In this document: piece after piece, positions 7,836-15,623 of the stretch
Numbering within the stretch: the first letter of the stretch is position 1
Layout of the letters: each line of letters opens with the position of its first letter
NCBI GenBank assembly: GCA_005879605.1
Contig: VBKE01000005.1
Coordinates: 7,311 to 71,310 of the forward strand
Length of the DNA stretch: 64,000 bases
Direction of reading: 5' to 3'
Source: Deltaproteobacteria bacterium
GTDB lineage: Bacteria; Desulfobacterota; Binatia; UBA9968
Notes under the pieces: generated by a model
Told to the model about the DNA's origin: nothing
Databases searched by the model: none
Seen by the model: the letters and a program-made list of their open reading frames with translations, nothing else
Translations under genes and position numbers: made by a program

Positions 7836-9046
7836 CGCAACGCTTCGATAGGATCTAACTGCGCCGCCTTCTTAGCCGGGTAGAAACCGAAGAAGACGCC
7901 GACGGCCGCGGAGAAAAGAAAAGCAATAGCGACCACGATGGGACTCACGAGGGTCGGCCACTGGGCCCAAAACTTCAGCACCTCGGAGCTGCCGATGCCG
8001 AGCAAGATACCGATGGAGCCGCCGGTGGCCGCCATTACAACCGCTTCCACCAGAAATTGCAGCATGATGTCCCGGCTCCGCGCGCCAACGGCCATGCGGA
8101 TGCCGATCTCGCGCGTGCGCTCCGTGACCGAAACCAGCATGATATTCATGATCCCGATGCCACCTACCAGAAGCGAAATGGAAGCGACACTACCAAGGAG
8201 AACCGCCATGACCCGCGCGCTGGTGGAAGCCGCTTCAGCGATGTCCGAGAGATTACGAATCATGAAATCGTCCTCGCGGTCGGGACCGATGCGGTGCCGC
8301 TGGCGAAGCAAAGCCGTAATTTGCTCCTGGGCTTCCTGCACGCGTTCCGCGCTGACCGCCGAAACCACGATGCTCTGCACGTAAGTGATCCGCATGAGCC
8401 GTTTCTGCATGGTGGTGTAGGGCATTAGGATGGTATCGTCTTGGTCGGTGCCCTGGCTGGTTTGCCCCTTCGGCGCTAGCACTCCAACCACGCGAAACGG
8501 AATGTTTCTGATCCTTATGATGGCATCGAGGGGGTCATCGTTGCCGAAAAGTTGATTGACTACGGTCTGTCCAATGACCGCGACTTTTGCGGCGCTCTCC
8601 ATATCCCCTTCATGCAGGAAGCGGCCCTTTGTCACTTGCCACTCGCGAATCTGCTGAAACTCGGGTGCCACGCCTTGGGTCAGAGTCGACCAGTTCAGAT
8701 TTCCCGCCACGATCTGATCCGGGCGCCGTATGACGGGGGACGCAAAAGCCGCGGCTCGTATTTCTTGTGTCATCGCTTTGGCGTCGCTGTCCACTAGCGT
8801 ATTGACGCCCCCGCTCCCGGTACGCACACCCCCTTGAGTTGCGGTGCCCGGAAGCACGATCAATACGTTGGTGCCCAAGCTCGCGATCTGAGATCGGATG
8901 GTCGCCTTGGCGCCCTCGCCGATGGCAACCATGGCGATCACCGCGCCGACCCCGATAATAATTCCGAGCATCGTCAGAAATGAGCGGAGTTTATTCCGTC
9001 CGAGCGCGCGAAGCGCGATTCTAAAAGTCATGAACCACATGGCCAA
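7826..9046 (-). CDS. ABC transporter permease, MacB/FtsX type
   Basis: A 406-residue membrane subunit. There is one transmembrane helix near residues 25-48 (the FLTMLGIIIGVGAVIAMVAI region), a large extracytoplasmic MacB-type core domain (about 50-275) and three helices in a C-terminal FtsX domain (about 280-395). It ends with the characteristic DPIEALRYE. With the ATPase gene immediately upstream and a MacA-type adaptor before that, it forms a tripartite, mechanotransmission-type efflux or export system. The substrate is unknown. The ATPase and permease are separate genes here, unlike fused E. coli MacB. A repeat element fills the 76-bp gap to the ATPase gene. Confidence 0.92.
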   Translation of the reverse strand: MAMWFMTFRIALRALGRNKLRSFLTMLGIIIGVGAVIAMVAIGEGAKATIRSQIASLGTNVLIVLPGTATQGGVRTGSGGVNTLVDSDAKAMTQEIRAAAFASPVIRRPDQIVAGNLNWSTLTQGVAPEFQQIREWQVTKGRFLHEGDMESAAKVAVIGQTVVNQLFGNDDPLDAIIRIRNIPFRVVGVLAPKGQTSQGTDQDDTILMPYTTMQKRLMRITYVQSIVVSAVSAERVQEAQEQITALLRQRHRIGPDREDDFMIRNLSDIAEAASTSARVMAVLLGSVASISLLVGGIGIMNIMLVSVTERTREIGIRMAVGARSRDIMLQFLVEAVVMAATGGSIGILLGIGSSEVLKFWAQWPTLVSPIVVAIAFLFSAAVGVFFGFYPAKKAAQLDPIEALRYE

Positions 9047-9055
9047 TTTGCGATT

Positions 9056-9102
9056 TTGGATTTTTGATTTTCGATTGCTTTTAGATCACTTGTTTAAATT
9101 CC
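9056..9102. repeat. Intergenic word-like repeat, family B (GATTTTGGATT/GATTTTCGATT)
   Basis: The sequence gcgattttggatttttgatt followed by ttcgattgcttttagatc fills most of the spacer between the ABC ATPase and permease genes. The same words recur at 30268-30340 before gspF, so this is a dispersed family and not chance AT-richness. Confidence 0.6.
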
Positions 9103-9122
9103 AGAACCCTTCATCTTTAGCT

Positions 9123-9812
9123 TCATGTTTTCTTCTGGTCGGAGACAACCGAGCCGTCGCGAAAGTGAACCTGCCTTTCGGCGTATGCCGCGATGTCGGA
9201 CTCATGAGTCACGAGGACAATGGTGATGTGCTGATCCGAGTTCAGTCGCCGAAACAGAGCCATGATCTCCGCGCTCGTCGTCGAATCTAGGTTGCCCGTA
9301 GGCTCGTCTGCGAGAATCAAAGAGGGCTGATTGACCAAAGCCCGCGCGATGGCGACGCGCTGTTGCTGCCCGCCCGAGAGCTGATTGGGCATATGGTCTA
9401 CACGCTCGTCGAGTCCAACCAACGAAAGAACTTCCAACGCGCGTTCGCGCCGCTGTTTGCCGGCGAATCCGTTATACATCATCGGCAACTCGACGTTTTC
9501 CAGCGCCGATGTACGAGATAAGAGATTGAATCCTTGAAAGACAAACCCGATTCGCTTATTGCGGATGTGAGCCCAGTCGTCACGCGACAAGGAGCCGACT
9601 TCTTGGCCTTCGAGAAAGTACCGGCCGCTGGTCGGGCGATCGAGACAACCCAGGATATTCATAAAGGTGGACTTGCCCGAGCCGGAAGATCCCATAACCG
9701 CAACGAACTCCGCCTGGTCGATGGTCAGATCGACGCCGCGTAAAGCCGGCACTTCCACGTCTCCCATGTGGTAGGTCTTGTAAAGATTTTCGGCACGAAT
9801 GACTTCGCTCAT
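9123..9812 (-). CDS. ABC transporter ATP-binding protein, MacB/LolD type
   Basis: A 229-residue nucleotide-binding subunit. All motifs are intact: Walker A GSSGSGKST near residues 40-48, the signature LSGGQQQRVAIARAL, Walker B LILADEPTGNLD, and a downstream switch histidine in VLVTHESD. The start ATG overlaps the stop of the MacA-like gene by 4 nt (ATGA), so the two are translationally coupled. It energises the permease encoded downstream. LolD and lipoprotein release is a related possibility, but the adjacent HlyD-type adaptor favours a MacAB-like exporter. Confidence 0.94.
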   Translation of the reverse strand: MSEVIRAENLYKTYHMGDVEVPALRGVDLTIDQAEFVAVMGSSGSGKSTFMNILGCLDRPTSGRYFLEGQEVGSLSRDDWAHIRNKRIGFVFQGFNLLSRTSALENVELPMMYNGFAGKQRRERALEVLSLVGLDERVDHMPNQLSGGQQQRVAIARALVNQPSLILADEPTGNLDSTTSAEIMALFRRLNSDQHITIVLVTHESDIAAYAERQVHFRDGSVVSDQKKT

Positions 9813-11101
9813 CGGAAGCCGAAGCCGCCCGGGCGGGCGGGTTGGAACGGATTCGCTATTCCGGTTTGGCCCTGCGCCGTCACACCGCTTGCCATTCCAA
9901 TGATGACGGAATCATTCTCTTTGAGATCACCGCTCATCACCTCGGTTTTAGACCCATCGGTGATGCCGAGCTGGACTTCCATGGGCTCAGCTTCGATGCC
10001 TCTCAGAACATAAATAGTAAGCCGTCGGCCGCCTCGGGCCCCCCCACCACCACTGCCGGGCCGGCTCGTCCGTCGCGCGCCGACTTTTGGGGCTGCCCGG
10101 CTTTGCTCCTGCCGCAATAACTCCTGGGCTTCGTTTTTTTGATCGGGCGGCTTAAACCGCATAGCCACATTGGGGACGGTTAAGACATTCTCTTTTCGAC
10201 TGACCAGAAACTGCACGTTAGCCGTCATACCGGGCTTGAGGAGCAACTCTTTATTATCGATCCTCACCACCGCGTCATAGGTAACGACGTTTTGCACAAT
10301 CGTGGGAGCGTTGCGGACCTGGTAGACCTTGCCCCTAAAGCGGCGCGACGGAAAAGCATCAACGGTAAAAGTCACCTCTTGCTCCTCATTCACGTTTCCC
10401 ACGTCGGCCTCGTCGACGCTGGTGTGCACTTCCATTTTTGAAAGGTCATTGGCAATCGTAAAGAACGTCGGCGCTTGCAGGGAGGCGGCCACTGTCTGGC
10501 CGACATCGACGTTGCGAGAGACCACGATGCCGTCCACCGGCGAGTGAATCACCGTATTGTTAAGATCAACCATAGACTGATTCAACGCCGCCTGCGCCTG
10601 GTTGACTTGCGCCCGGTTCACCTGGTATTGAGCCACGGCGGCATCGTAAGCAGTTTGAGCCGTGTCCATTTCGCTCTGCGCGATCAATTCCCGCTTCATC
10701 AATTCTTTGTTTCGCTCCAGGGTCCGTTGCGTGTCCTCGATGGCCACTTTCGCCTTTGCGACGTTGGCTTGCGCTGCGAGGAGGTTGGCACGCGCCTGAT
10801 CGACTGCGGCTTGGAATTTGTCTTGATTCAGCTGCGCGATCACCTGCTCCTTTTTCACTTTGCTGTTGAAGTCGACAAAAAGCTTGTCGATAGTTCCGGA
10901 GACTTGACTGCCGACTTGAACCGTGATGACAGCTTGCAATGTCCCGGTCGAGGACACTACCTGGGTAACGTCCTCTCGTTGTGCCGGCACGGTGACATAA
11001 GGAGACTCCTTGGCGCCAGTTCTAAATCGCCAAAAGCCATACCCCGCGCCCACGAGTAAAAGTAATGGAATAACGGTCAGGAGGGTTCGTTTCCGCATCA
11101 T
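9809..11101 (-). CDS. MacA-like periplasmic adaptor (HlyD/RND adaptor family)
   Basis: A 430-residue membrane fusion protein that bridges an inner-membrane transporter and an outer-membrane channel. It has an N-terminal anchor (about residues 7-25), a lipoyl half-motif, a long alpha-hairpin (about 95-190, rich in Ala, Gln and Lys with heptads), the second lipoyl half (VIHSPVDGIVVSRNVDVGQT), then barrel and membrane-proximal domains. A Gly/Arg-rich insertion near residue 350 is unusual. ATGA overlaps link it to the split-barrel gene upstream and the ATPase downstream. No TolC-like gene is in the window. Confidence 0.92.
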   Translation of the reverse strand: MMRKRTLLTVIPLLLLVGAGYGFWRFRTGAKESPYVTVPAQREDVTQVVSSTGTLQAVITVQVGSQVSGTIDKLFVDFNSKVKKEQVIAQLNQDKFQAAVDQARANLLAAQANVAKAKVAIEDTQRTLERNKELMKRELIAQSEMDTAQTAYDAAVAQYQVNRAQVNQAQAALNQSMVDLNNTVIHSPVDGIVVSRNVDVGQTVAASLQAPTFFTIANDLSKMEVHTSVDEADVGNVNEEQEVTFTVDAFPSRRFRGKVYQVRNAPTIVQNVVTYDAVVRIDNKELLLKPGMTANVQFLVSRKENVLTVPNVAMRFKPPDQKNEAQELLRQEQSRAAPKVGARRTSRPGSGGGGARGGRRLTIYVLRGIEAEPMEVQLGITDGSKTEVMSGDLKENDSVIIGMASGVTAQGQTGIANPFQPARPGGFGFR

Positions 11102-11574
11102 GACTTTTCGCGTAAAAGGCGCAAGACCTTCGCAGCGAAATCGGTGCCCTCGCGCTTCGTCAGTCGGCTATAGGTCATGCCGCTGGTAATTTCGGCGTTA
11201 GGTTCTTGATCTTCCAGTAACTGCTCCGTGGCGATCCGGAACCGCGATACTTGCGGTGCCCCCGCCATCTCTGCTTCCAGCTCTTTAACGCTACCCTTGA
11301 GGTAATAATTGATGCCCTTGTCCGTAATCATCAGGGTAACTTTACCGAGACGGCGGAGGTTATTCGCCGTCGAACTGTCCTTCCAAAGGGCGAGGTCGAC
11401 GGTAGAGGAGTTCTTCGCCACGACTTCGTAATACGACAGCAGTGCGGGATGCGGCCAACCAAGATCATCTAAGGTAAAGATGGGGATGATCTTGCTCTCA
11501 TGGGGCGTGACATCCTGGCCACTTAGCCGATCCAAAAGCAACTTCGTCAGTTCTTTTCCTACCAGTCGTGACAT
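11098..11574 (-). CDS. Pyridoxamine-5'-phosphate-oxidase-like split-barrel protein
   Basis: A 158-residue cytoplasmic protein whose pattern fits the FMN-binding split-barrel fold: HPALLSYYEVVAKNSSTVDL, then LALWKDSSTANNLRRLGKVTLMI in strand-helix-strand order. Family members bind FMN, F420 or heme; which one is used here cannot be told. No signal peptide is present. Its stop overlaps the start of the MacA-like gene (ATGA), so it is co-translated with the efflux system. This position suggests redox handling of the transported compound or of flavin, which is inference. Confidence 0.6.
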   Translation of the reverse strand: MSRLVGKELTKLLLDRLSGQDVTPHESKIIPIFTLDDLGWPHPALLSYYEVVAKNSSTVDLALWKDSSTANNLRRLGKVTLMITDKGINYYLKGSVKELEAEMAGAPQVSRFRIATEQLLEDQEPNAEITSGMTYSRLTKREGTDFAAKVLRLLREKS

Positions 11575-11594
11575 GGGTTAATCCTTCACAGCAG

Positions 11595-12116
11595 TTAGAC
11601 GCGAGAGCTTACTCTTTTGGTCTGTTCAGCCATGACCAGCTCTTGCCTTTTACCGAAGCCCTGCGCATTGTCGATATAAAAGACCTTCTCCGGGGCGACA
11701 CAGTAGAATTTCACCTTCAGGAAGGCTTTGTAAAACACTCCGCTCGACGGGTTGGTGAAAAGTTTGATGACTTCCGGATATTTGCGCGCATAGACCGCCA
11801 TCGCCTTGGCCTTCTCCGCGAGCGAATCCACCAGAATGACCCGTCCCTCGAGCTGAATTCCCTTTATCTGTTGCCAGTTTTTGTAGTCCTCTTGAATCGT
11901 CGCCGCAACCCGCGGATTGGCGGCTAAATTCTGACAGTGGCGCGAATCAGGAGCAGAAAAGAAATAGAGCTTAAGGCCGTCGCTGGCATAAAAGACTGTC
12001 GCGGCCCATGGAACGTCTTGGAAACAGGTCCCTAGAGTCATGGTATTATGCGATTCCAAGTAACTGAGAACCTGCTTTTTCAATTCGTCGGACATACAAG
12101 CAATTGAATTTTCCAA
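11595..12116 (-). CDS. Pyridoxamine-5'-phosphate-oxidase-family flavin-binding protein
   Basis: A 173-residue split-barrel protein resembling the YhbP/general stress FMN-binding group. Typical elements are the LGTCFQDVPWAATVFYA segment, LYFFSAPDSRHCQNLAANPRVAATI and IQLEGRVILVDS. The start may instead be the ATG at 12095 (MSDELKK); neither has a perfect ribosome binding site, though GGAAA precedes the inner one. It lies 20 bp upstream of the second split-barrel gene and heads the flavoprotein/efflux run. FMN binding is expected from the family. The substrate is unknown. Confidence 0.75.
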   Translation of the reverse strand: MENSIACMSDELKKQVLSYLESHNTMTLGTCFQDVPWAATVFYASDGLKLYFFSAPDSRHCQNLAANPRVAATIQEDYKNWQQIKGIQLEGRVILVDSLAEKAKAMAVYARKYPEVIKLFTNPSSGVFYKAFLKVKFYCVAPEKVFYIDNAQGFGKRQELVMAEQTKRVSSRV

Positions 12117-12152
12117 TATACCGACTAAGGTTTTGAATTAAGTCCCAAAGCT

Positions 12153-13220
12153 TTAGAGCGGATAGCCCGAGGGGTCTCGCCGCACGAGGGGGATTTTCTT
12201 GAGAACAGCCAAATTGGGCGCTCCCACACAAAGCATGGCAACTCTGATCTCCTCAATGATGCCGCCGAGGAACTCTACCACCTTAGCCGTGGACTCTAAA
12301 GCCGAAGCCAGTAGGGGTTGCCCCAGGGCCGCGATATCGGCGCCTAAGGCGATGCATTTGGCGATATCCAACCCAGTTCGGATTCCACCCGAAGCAACCA
12401 GTTGTAGATCAGGGACCGCTTGGCGTACGGTGACGAGCGCCTCCTCAGTTGGAATACCCCAATCCAAAAAAGTCGTCTCAGCGGGTTTCCCTTTACTCGT
12501 GGCCCGCTTGGCCTCCACCGCGTACCAAGAGGTTCCGCCTCGACCCGCAATATCGATGGCCTTCACGCCCGCATCTCTCAGTCGGATCGCCACATCCGTA
12601 GAAATTCCGCTGCCCACTTCCTTCGCTAGCACGGGGAATTCCAATTCACGGCAAACCTCAGAGATTTTTTTGGTGAGCCCCTTGAAGTTGCGGTTCCCCT
12701 CCGGCTGCACGGCTTCCTGCAATACGTTGAGGTGAAGGATCAAACCGTCCGCGCTGATCATCTGCACCGCACGCCGGCAATGCTGAACCGTATAGCCGTA
12801 ATTGAGCTGGACGGCGCCCAGGTTCCCCAACAATAAAATATCCGGCGCCACATCTCTGACCTGAAAGGACTCAGCTACGGACGGTTCTTCGATGGCCACC
12901 CGCTGCGAGCCGACGCCCATGGCGAGGCCCAGCTGTTGCGCTGCCGCCGCCAAGTTGCGATTCACTTTCCGGGCGAGGTCAAATCCTCCGGTCATCGATG
13001 AAATTAGAATGGGCGCCTTGAGCCGCTTGCCGAGAAAAGTCGCGCTCAAGTCAATTTGGTCCATGTCCAGTTCAGGCAGCGCGTTGTGGACGAAGTGGTA
13101 TCGGTCGAGTCCTGTACCCGACGAGTTTGTGACGCTCTTAGTATCGAGACAAAGCTCGAGGTGCTCTCTCTTGCGCTGCTGGGTTGGGGTGAGGGCTTTT
13201 CTAACCCTTCGGCGAGGCAT
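12153..13220 (-). CDS. fni: Isopentenyl-diphosphate delta-isomerase, type 2
   Basis: Type 2 IPP isomerase interconverts isopentenyl and dimethylallyl diphosphate using reduced FMN and Mg2+ in a TIM-barrel fold. The 355-residue length is normal. Recognisable parts are RKREHLELCLDT near the N terminus, ILISSMTGGF, the GVGSQRVAIEEP loop, VLAKEVGSGIS, and the FMN phosphate-binding GGIRTGLDIAKCIALGAD. It follows ubiX by 21 bp on the same strand. UbiX uses a dimethylallyl phosphate derived from the isoprenoid route, so the pair may be functionally connected as well as both being flavin-dependent. Confidence 0.95.
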   Translation of the reverse strand: MPRRRVRKALTPTQQRKREHLELCLDTKSVTNSSGTGLDRYHFVHNALPELDMDQIDLSATFLGKRLKAPILISSMTGGFDLARKVNRNLAAAAQQLGLAMGVGSQRVAIEEPSVAESFQVRDVAPDILLLGNLGAVQLNYGYTVQHCRRAVQMISADGLILHLNVLQEAVQPEGNRNFKGLTKKISEVCRELEFPVLAKEVGSGISTDVAIRLRDAGVKAIDIAGRGGTSWYAVEAKRATSKGKPAETTFLDWGIPTEEALVTVRQAVPDLQLVASGGIRTGLDIAKCIALGADIAALGQPLLASALESTAKVVEFLGGIIEEIRVAMLCVGAPNLAVLKKIPLVRRDPSGYPL

Positions 13221-13241
13221 GATATTAGAGCGGAGGGGATC

Positions 13242-13895
13242 TCAGCGTTGCTTCTTGGCGACCTGACGCACCTTTGCGGCAGCAAGCGGCGTCGCCTTCA
13301 CCGCCTCGGGGTGTCGGCTCATCCCTTCGTCGTCCCAGCGGTGGAAGAGGCCAACGTCGATGTCGAACTGATCGAGAATGCGTGTGCAGGTCTGGTTAAT
13401 GACTTCTTCCAAAGTCTTGGGCCGGTGGTAAAAGGCCGGGACGGGCGGGAAGATAATCGCGCCCATGCGGGCAAGCGACGCCATCGCCTCTAAGTGACCC
13501 AAGTGAAGCGGCGTCTCTCGGACGACCAAAACCAGTTTTTTTCTCTCCTTGAGTACGACATCTGCCGCGCGCACCAAAAGGTCGCCGCCCAGAGAATGAG
13601 CGATGCCGCCCATCGATTTCATCGAACAAGGCGCGATCACCATGCCTTCCGTGCGAAAGGAACCGCTGGAGATACTCGCCCCGACGTTACTGATATCATG
13701 CACGACGTCCGCCATCGCTTCCACGTCTTTTACGGCGTACGGAGTCTCCACCTGAATGGTCATTCTACCTGCCTTGGTCAAGACCAGATGGGTTTCGATG
13801 TCTTCGAGTTTTCCGAGAATCTCAAGAATCCGAACACCGTATATCGCGCCGGTGGCTCCGGAAATGCCAATGATCAATCTTTTTTTCTTACTCAA
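13242..13895 (-). CDS. ubiX: Flavin prenyltransferase UbiX
   Basis: UbiX attaches a dimethylallyl group to FMNH2, giving prenylated FMN, the cofactor of UbiD-type decarboxylases. The 217-residue protein has the N-terminal FMN-binding GISGATGAIYGVRIL, the serine-containing APCSMKSMGGIAHSL and the RETPLHLGHLEAM segment near residues 140-152. The C terminus is extended by about 20 residues. The start is a TTG preceded by GGAG and overlaps the stop of the riboflavin kinase-like gene by 4 nt, indicating tight coupling to FMN synthesis. No ubiD is in the window. Confidence 0.95.
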   Translation of the reverse strand: MSKKKRLIIGISGATGAIYGVRILEILGKLEDIETHLVLTKAGRMTIQVETPYAVKDVEAMADVVHDISNVGASISSGSFRTEGMVIAPCSMKSMGGIAHSLGGDLLVRAADVVLKERKKLVLVVRETPLHLGHLEAMASLARMGAIIFPPVPAFYHRPKTLEEVINQTCTRILDQFDIDVGLFHRWDDEGMSRHPEAVKATPLAAAKVRQVAKKQR

Positions 13896-14305
13896 TTGAC
13901 AAACTCCAATGTTATTTGATCACCGTCTTGCACGCCGAATGCTTCTTTTAATCGGACCGGCGCAACGATTTCTATTTTATCCTTGGGATAATTCGTCACA
14001 TCGGGAAGCAAAACCGCTCCGTTGATCTTGCGTTGACGGGAATTCCCAAGTCCGTGAATTTCAATTCGATAGAGCCGGGCGCTACAAAACCCATCATCCG
14101 CCGACCGGAGCGCAATCTCGTTAGACTCATTCTGAACGTTCTGCCAAACTTGCGCGTCTTCGGGCGTCTTGGGTCGGACGTTGAGCGTGGCTGGGAAGGC
14201 AGCGAAGCCGAGGCTTTTCGCCAACGCTCGTTGAACCCAATCTAGCTTCATGAAAGACGAGGCCTGGCCCAAGTCGGAGAAGATGACCCCGGTTATTTTG
14301 CGCAT
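13892..14305 (-). CDS. CTP-dependent riboflavin kinase, archaeal type (DUF120)
   Basis: The DUF120 family (archaeal RibK) phosphorylates riboflavin to FMN using CTP in place of ATP. From the ATG at 14305 the protein has 137 residues. It begins with MRKITGVIFSDLGQASSF, then LGFAAFPATLNVRP, a central IEIHG region, GAVLLPDVTNYPKDKIEIVA and the closing VRLKEAFGVQDGDQITLEF. The order and spacing match the small archaeal kinases. A longer upstream frame to 14443 overlaps xdhC and is Arg-rich, so it was rejected. It sits 19 nt after the XdhC-like gene and its stop overlaps the ubiX start. FMN supply to UbiX is a natural inference. Confidence 0.85.
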   Translation of the reverse strand: MRKITGVIFSDLGQASSFMKLDWVQRALAKSLGFAAFPATLNVRPKTPEDAQVWQNVQNESNEIALRSADDGFCSARLYRIEIHGLGNSRQRKINGAVLLPDVTNYPKDKIEIVAPVRLKEAFGVQDGDQITLEFVN

Positions 14306-14324
14306 TGCCGCCACGGCCGTGACC

Positions 14325-15098
14325 CTAACGGTCGGAAAGAGAAGCCGCCTTGCCGCCTCGTCGCACCTTGATGACCTCGCCGAGAATCGACAGCGCGATC
14401 TCCGCCGGCGTTTCGGTCGCAATATCGAGACCGATGGGAGCATACACTCTTTCGATCATTTCCTCGGCGATCTTCTCTTCGTCGCGGAACCTTTGAAAAC
14501 AGGCCTTGATGCGCCGCCTGCTGCCGATCATGCCGATATATTTCGCCTGGCTGTGGATAATTTCGCGCAAGCACGGCTCATCGTACTTGTGTCCCCGCGT
14601 GATCAGCACGATATAGCAGGACGGAGTGATGGTCATCTCCTTCAACATCTGCGCCATATCGCCGACCAAGACTTCGTCCGCATCCGGGAAGCGCTCACGA
14701 TTGGCGTACAGTAAGCGGTCATCGATCACGGTCACGTGAAAATCTAAAACCTTGGCTATCTTCGCTAGCGGCACGGCGATATGCCCCGCGCCGACAACGA
14801 TCAGCTTGGGCGGGGCGGGCATCACTTCGAAAAAGATTTGCAGCCTACCCCCGGCATCGGGAATGTCGAGCGATACCAGTTTGGACTTTTCGTCTCGCAG
14901 ATGGGTGCCGCTTTCCTGGAGGATCGCTTGAACTACCCTGGCGTCACCCACGGTTTCCGCTGTTATCTTGCCGTCACGAATCAGGCACTTGGCACCGGGC
15001 TCTACGCGGTCGTTTCCCTCTACCTCGATCACGGTGGCGAGCACCGCGGCAGCTTCTTGCTCGCTGATCCGGACCAGTTCTTCAGACAGCGAACTCAT
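14325..15098 (-). CDS. XdhC-family protein with C-terminal Rossmann domain
   Basis: XdhC proteins help insert sulfurated molybdenum cofactor into xanthine-dehydrogenase-like enzymes. This 257-residue protein carries a degenerate N-terminal region and a well-conserved XdhC C-terminal Rossmann domain (about 95-240): LIVVGAGHIAVPLAKIA, VTVIDDR, VLITRGHKYDE and YIGMIGSRRRIK. It ends with the typical YAPIGLDIATETPAEIALSI. Its start overlaps the stop of the short XdhC-like gene by 4 nt. The two genes together correspond to one full-length XdhC/CoxI protein plus a partly duplicated N-terminal domain. Confidence 0.92.
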   Translation of the reverse strand: MSSLSEELVRISEQEAAAVLATVIEVEGNDRVEPGAKCLIRDGKITAETVGDARVVQAILQESGTHLRDEKSKLVSLDIPDAGGRLQIFFEVMPAPPKLIVVGAGHIAVPLAKIAKVLDFHVTVIDDRLLYANRERFPDADEVLVGDMAQMLKEMTITPSCYIVLITRGHKYDEPCLREIIHSQAKYIGMIGSRRRIKACFQRFRDEEKIAEEMIERVYAPIGLDIATETPAEIALSILGEVIKVRRGGKAASLSDR

Positions 15099-15490
15099 TT
15101 CGGGCTGGCCACCTCCTCATCGCGCTCTTTCCACCATGGATCGATGAAGACGTTCATGATACCGCCGCAAACCGCGGGGCTATCCGACGAGATGTCGTCT
15201 AAAAGGTCGACTCTGACCATTCGGGGTTTGCGCGTGCGAATCACTTCAATCGCTTCGCGTTTCACATCCGCCTCACCACAGCCGCCACCGATGGTCCCGA
15301 GGATTTCTCCCCACGCCGTCACTACCATTTTGGCGCCCACTTCCCGCGGCGTCGAACCCTTCGCCGACACGATGGTCGCCACCGCCAGAGTCTCACCCTT
15401 ATCGAGGAACTCCTTCACCTGATGATAGACGGAGTCTTTCTTCTTTGTCTCCGAACGGGCGTCATCAAAACATGTTCCTTGACCTGCCAT
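15095..15490 (-). CDS. Short XdhC/CoxI-family protein
   Basis: The start at 15490 is fixed by a GGAGGT ribosome binding site just upstream and gives 131 residues. The frame is open further up to 15742, but that part translates an intergenic repeat. The protein is a stand-alone XdhC/CoxI domain with GETLAVATIVSAKGSTPREV, LGTIGGGCGEADVKREAI and SDSPAVCGGIMNVFIDP. The conserved Cys residues in GGGCGEA and PAVCGG fit the family. It probably works with the adjacent Rossmann-containing XdhC in molybdenum-hydroxylase maturation. Confidence 0.9.
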   Translation of the reverse strand: MAGQGTCFDDARSETKKKDSVYHQVKEFLDKGETLAVATIVSAKGSTPREVGAKMVVTAWGEILGTIGGGCGEADVKREAIEVIRTRKPRMVRVDLLDDISSDSPAVCGGIMNVFIDPWWKERDEEVASPK

Positions 15491-15507
15491 TTTCTTACCT
15501 CCAAGTC

Positions 15508-15620
15508 TTAGTACGATGATCGAAAATCGATGATCGACGATGGCGATCTTGAATCCTCCATTCTTGATCTTCGGTATTTCGGATAGCGATCCTCCATCCT
15601 CGATTCTCTTATCCTCGAGT
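15508..15620. repeat. Intergenic word-like repeat, family C (GATCGA/CCTCCAT words)
   Basis: The 133-bp gap between the CoxE-like and XdhC-like genes is almost entirely made of short recurring words: gatgatcgaaaatcgatgat at one end, then cctccattcttgatcttcgg, gatcctccatcctcgattct and cttatcctcgagtctcttat. The arms are partly complementary. Part of it reads through in the frame of the short xdhC gene. Confidence 0.65.
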
Positions 15621-15623
15621 CTC

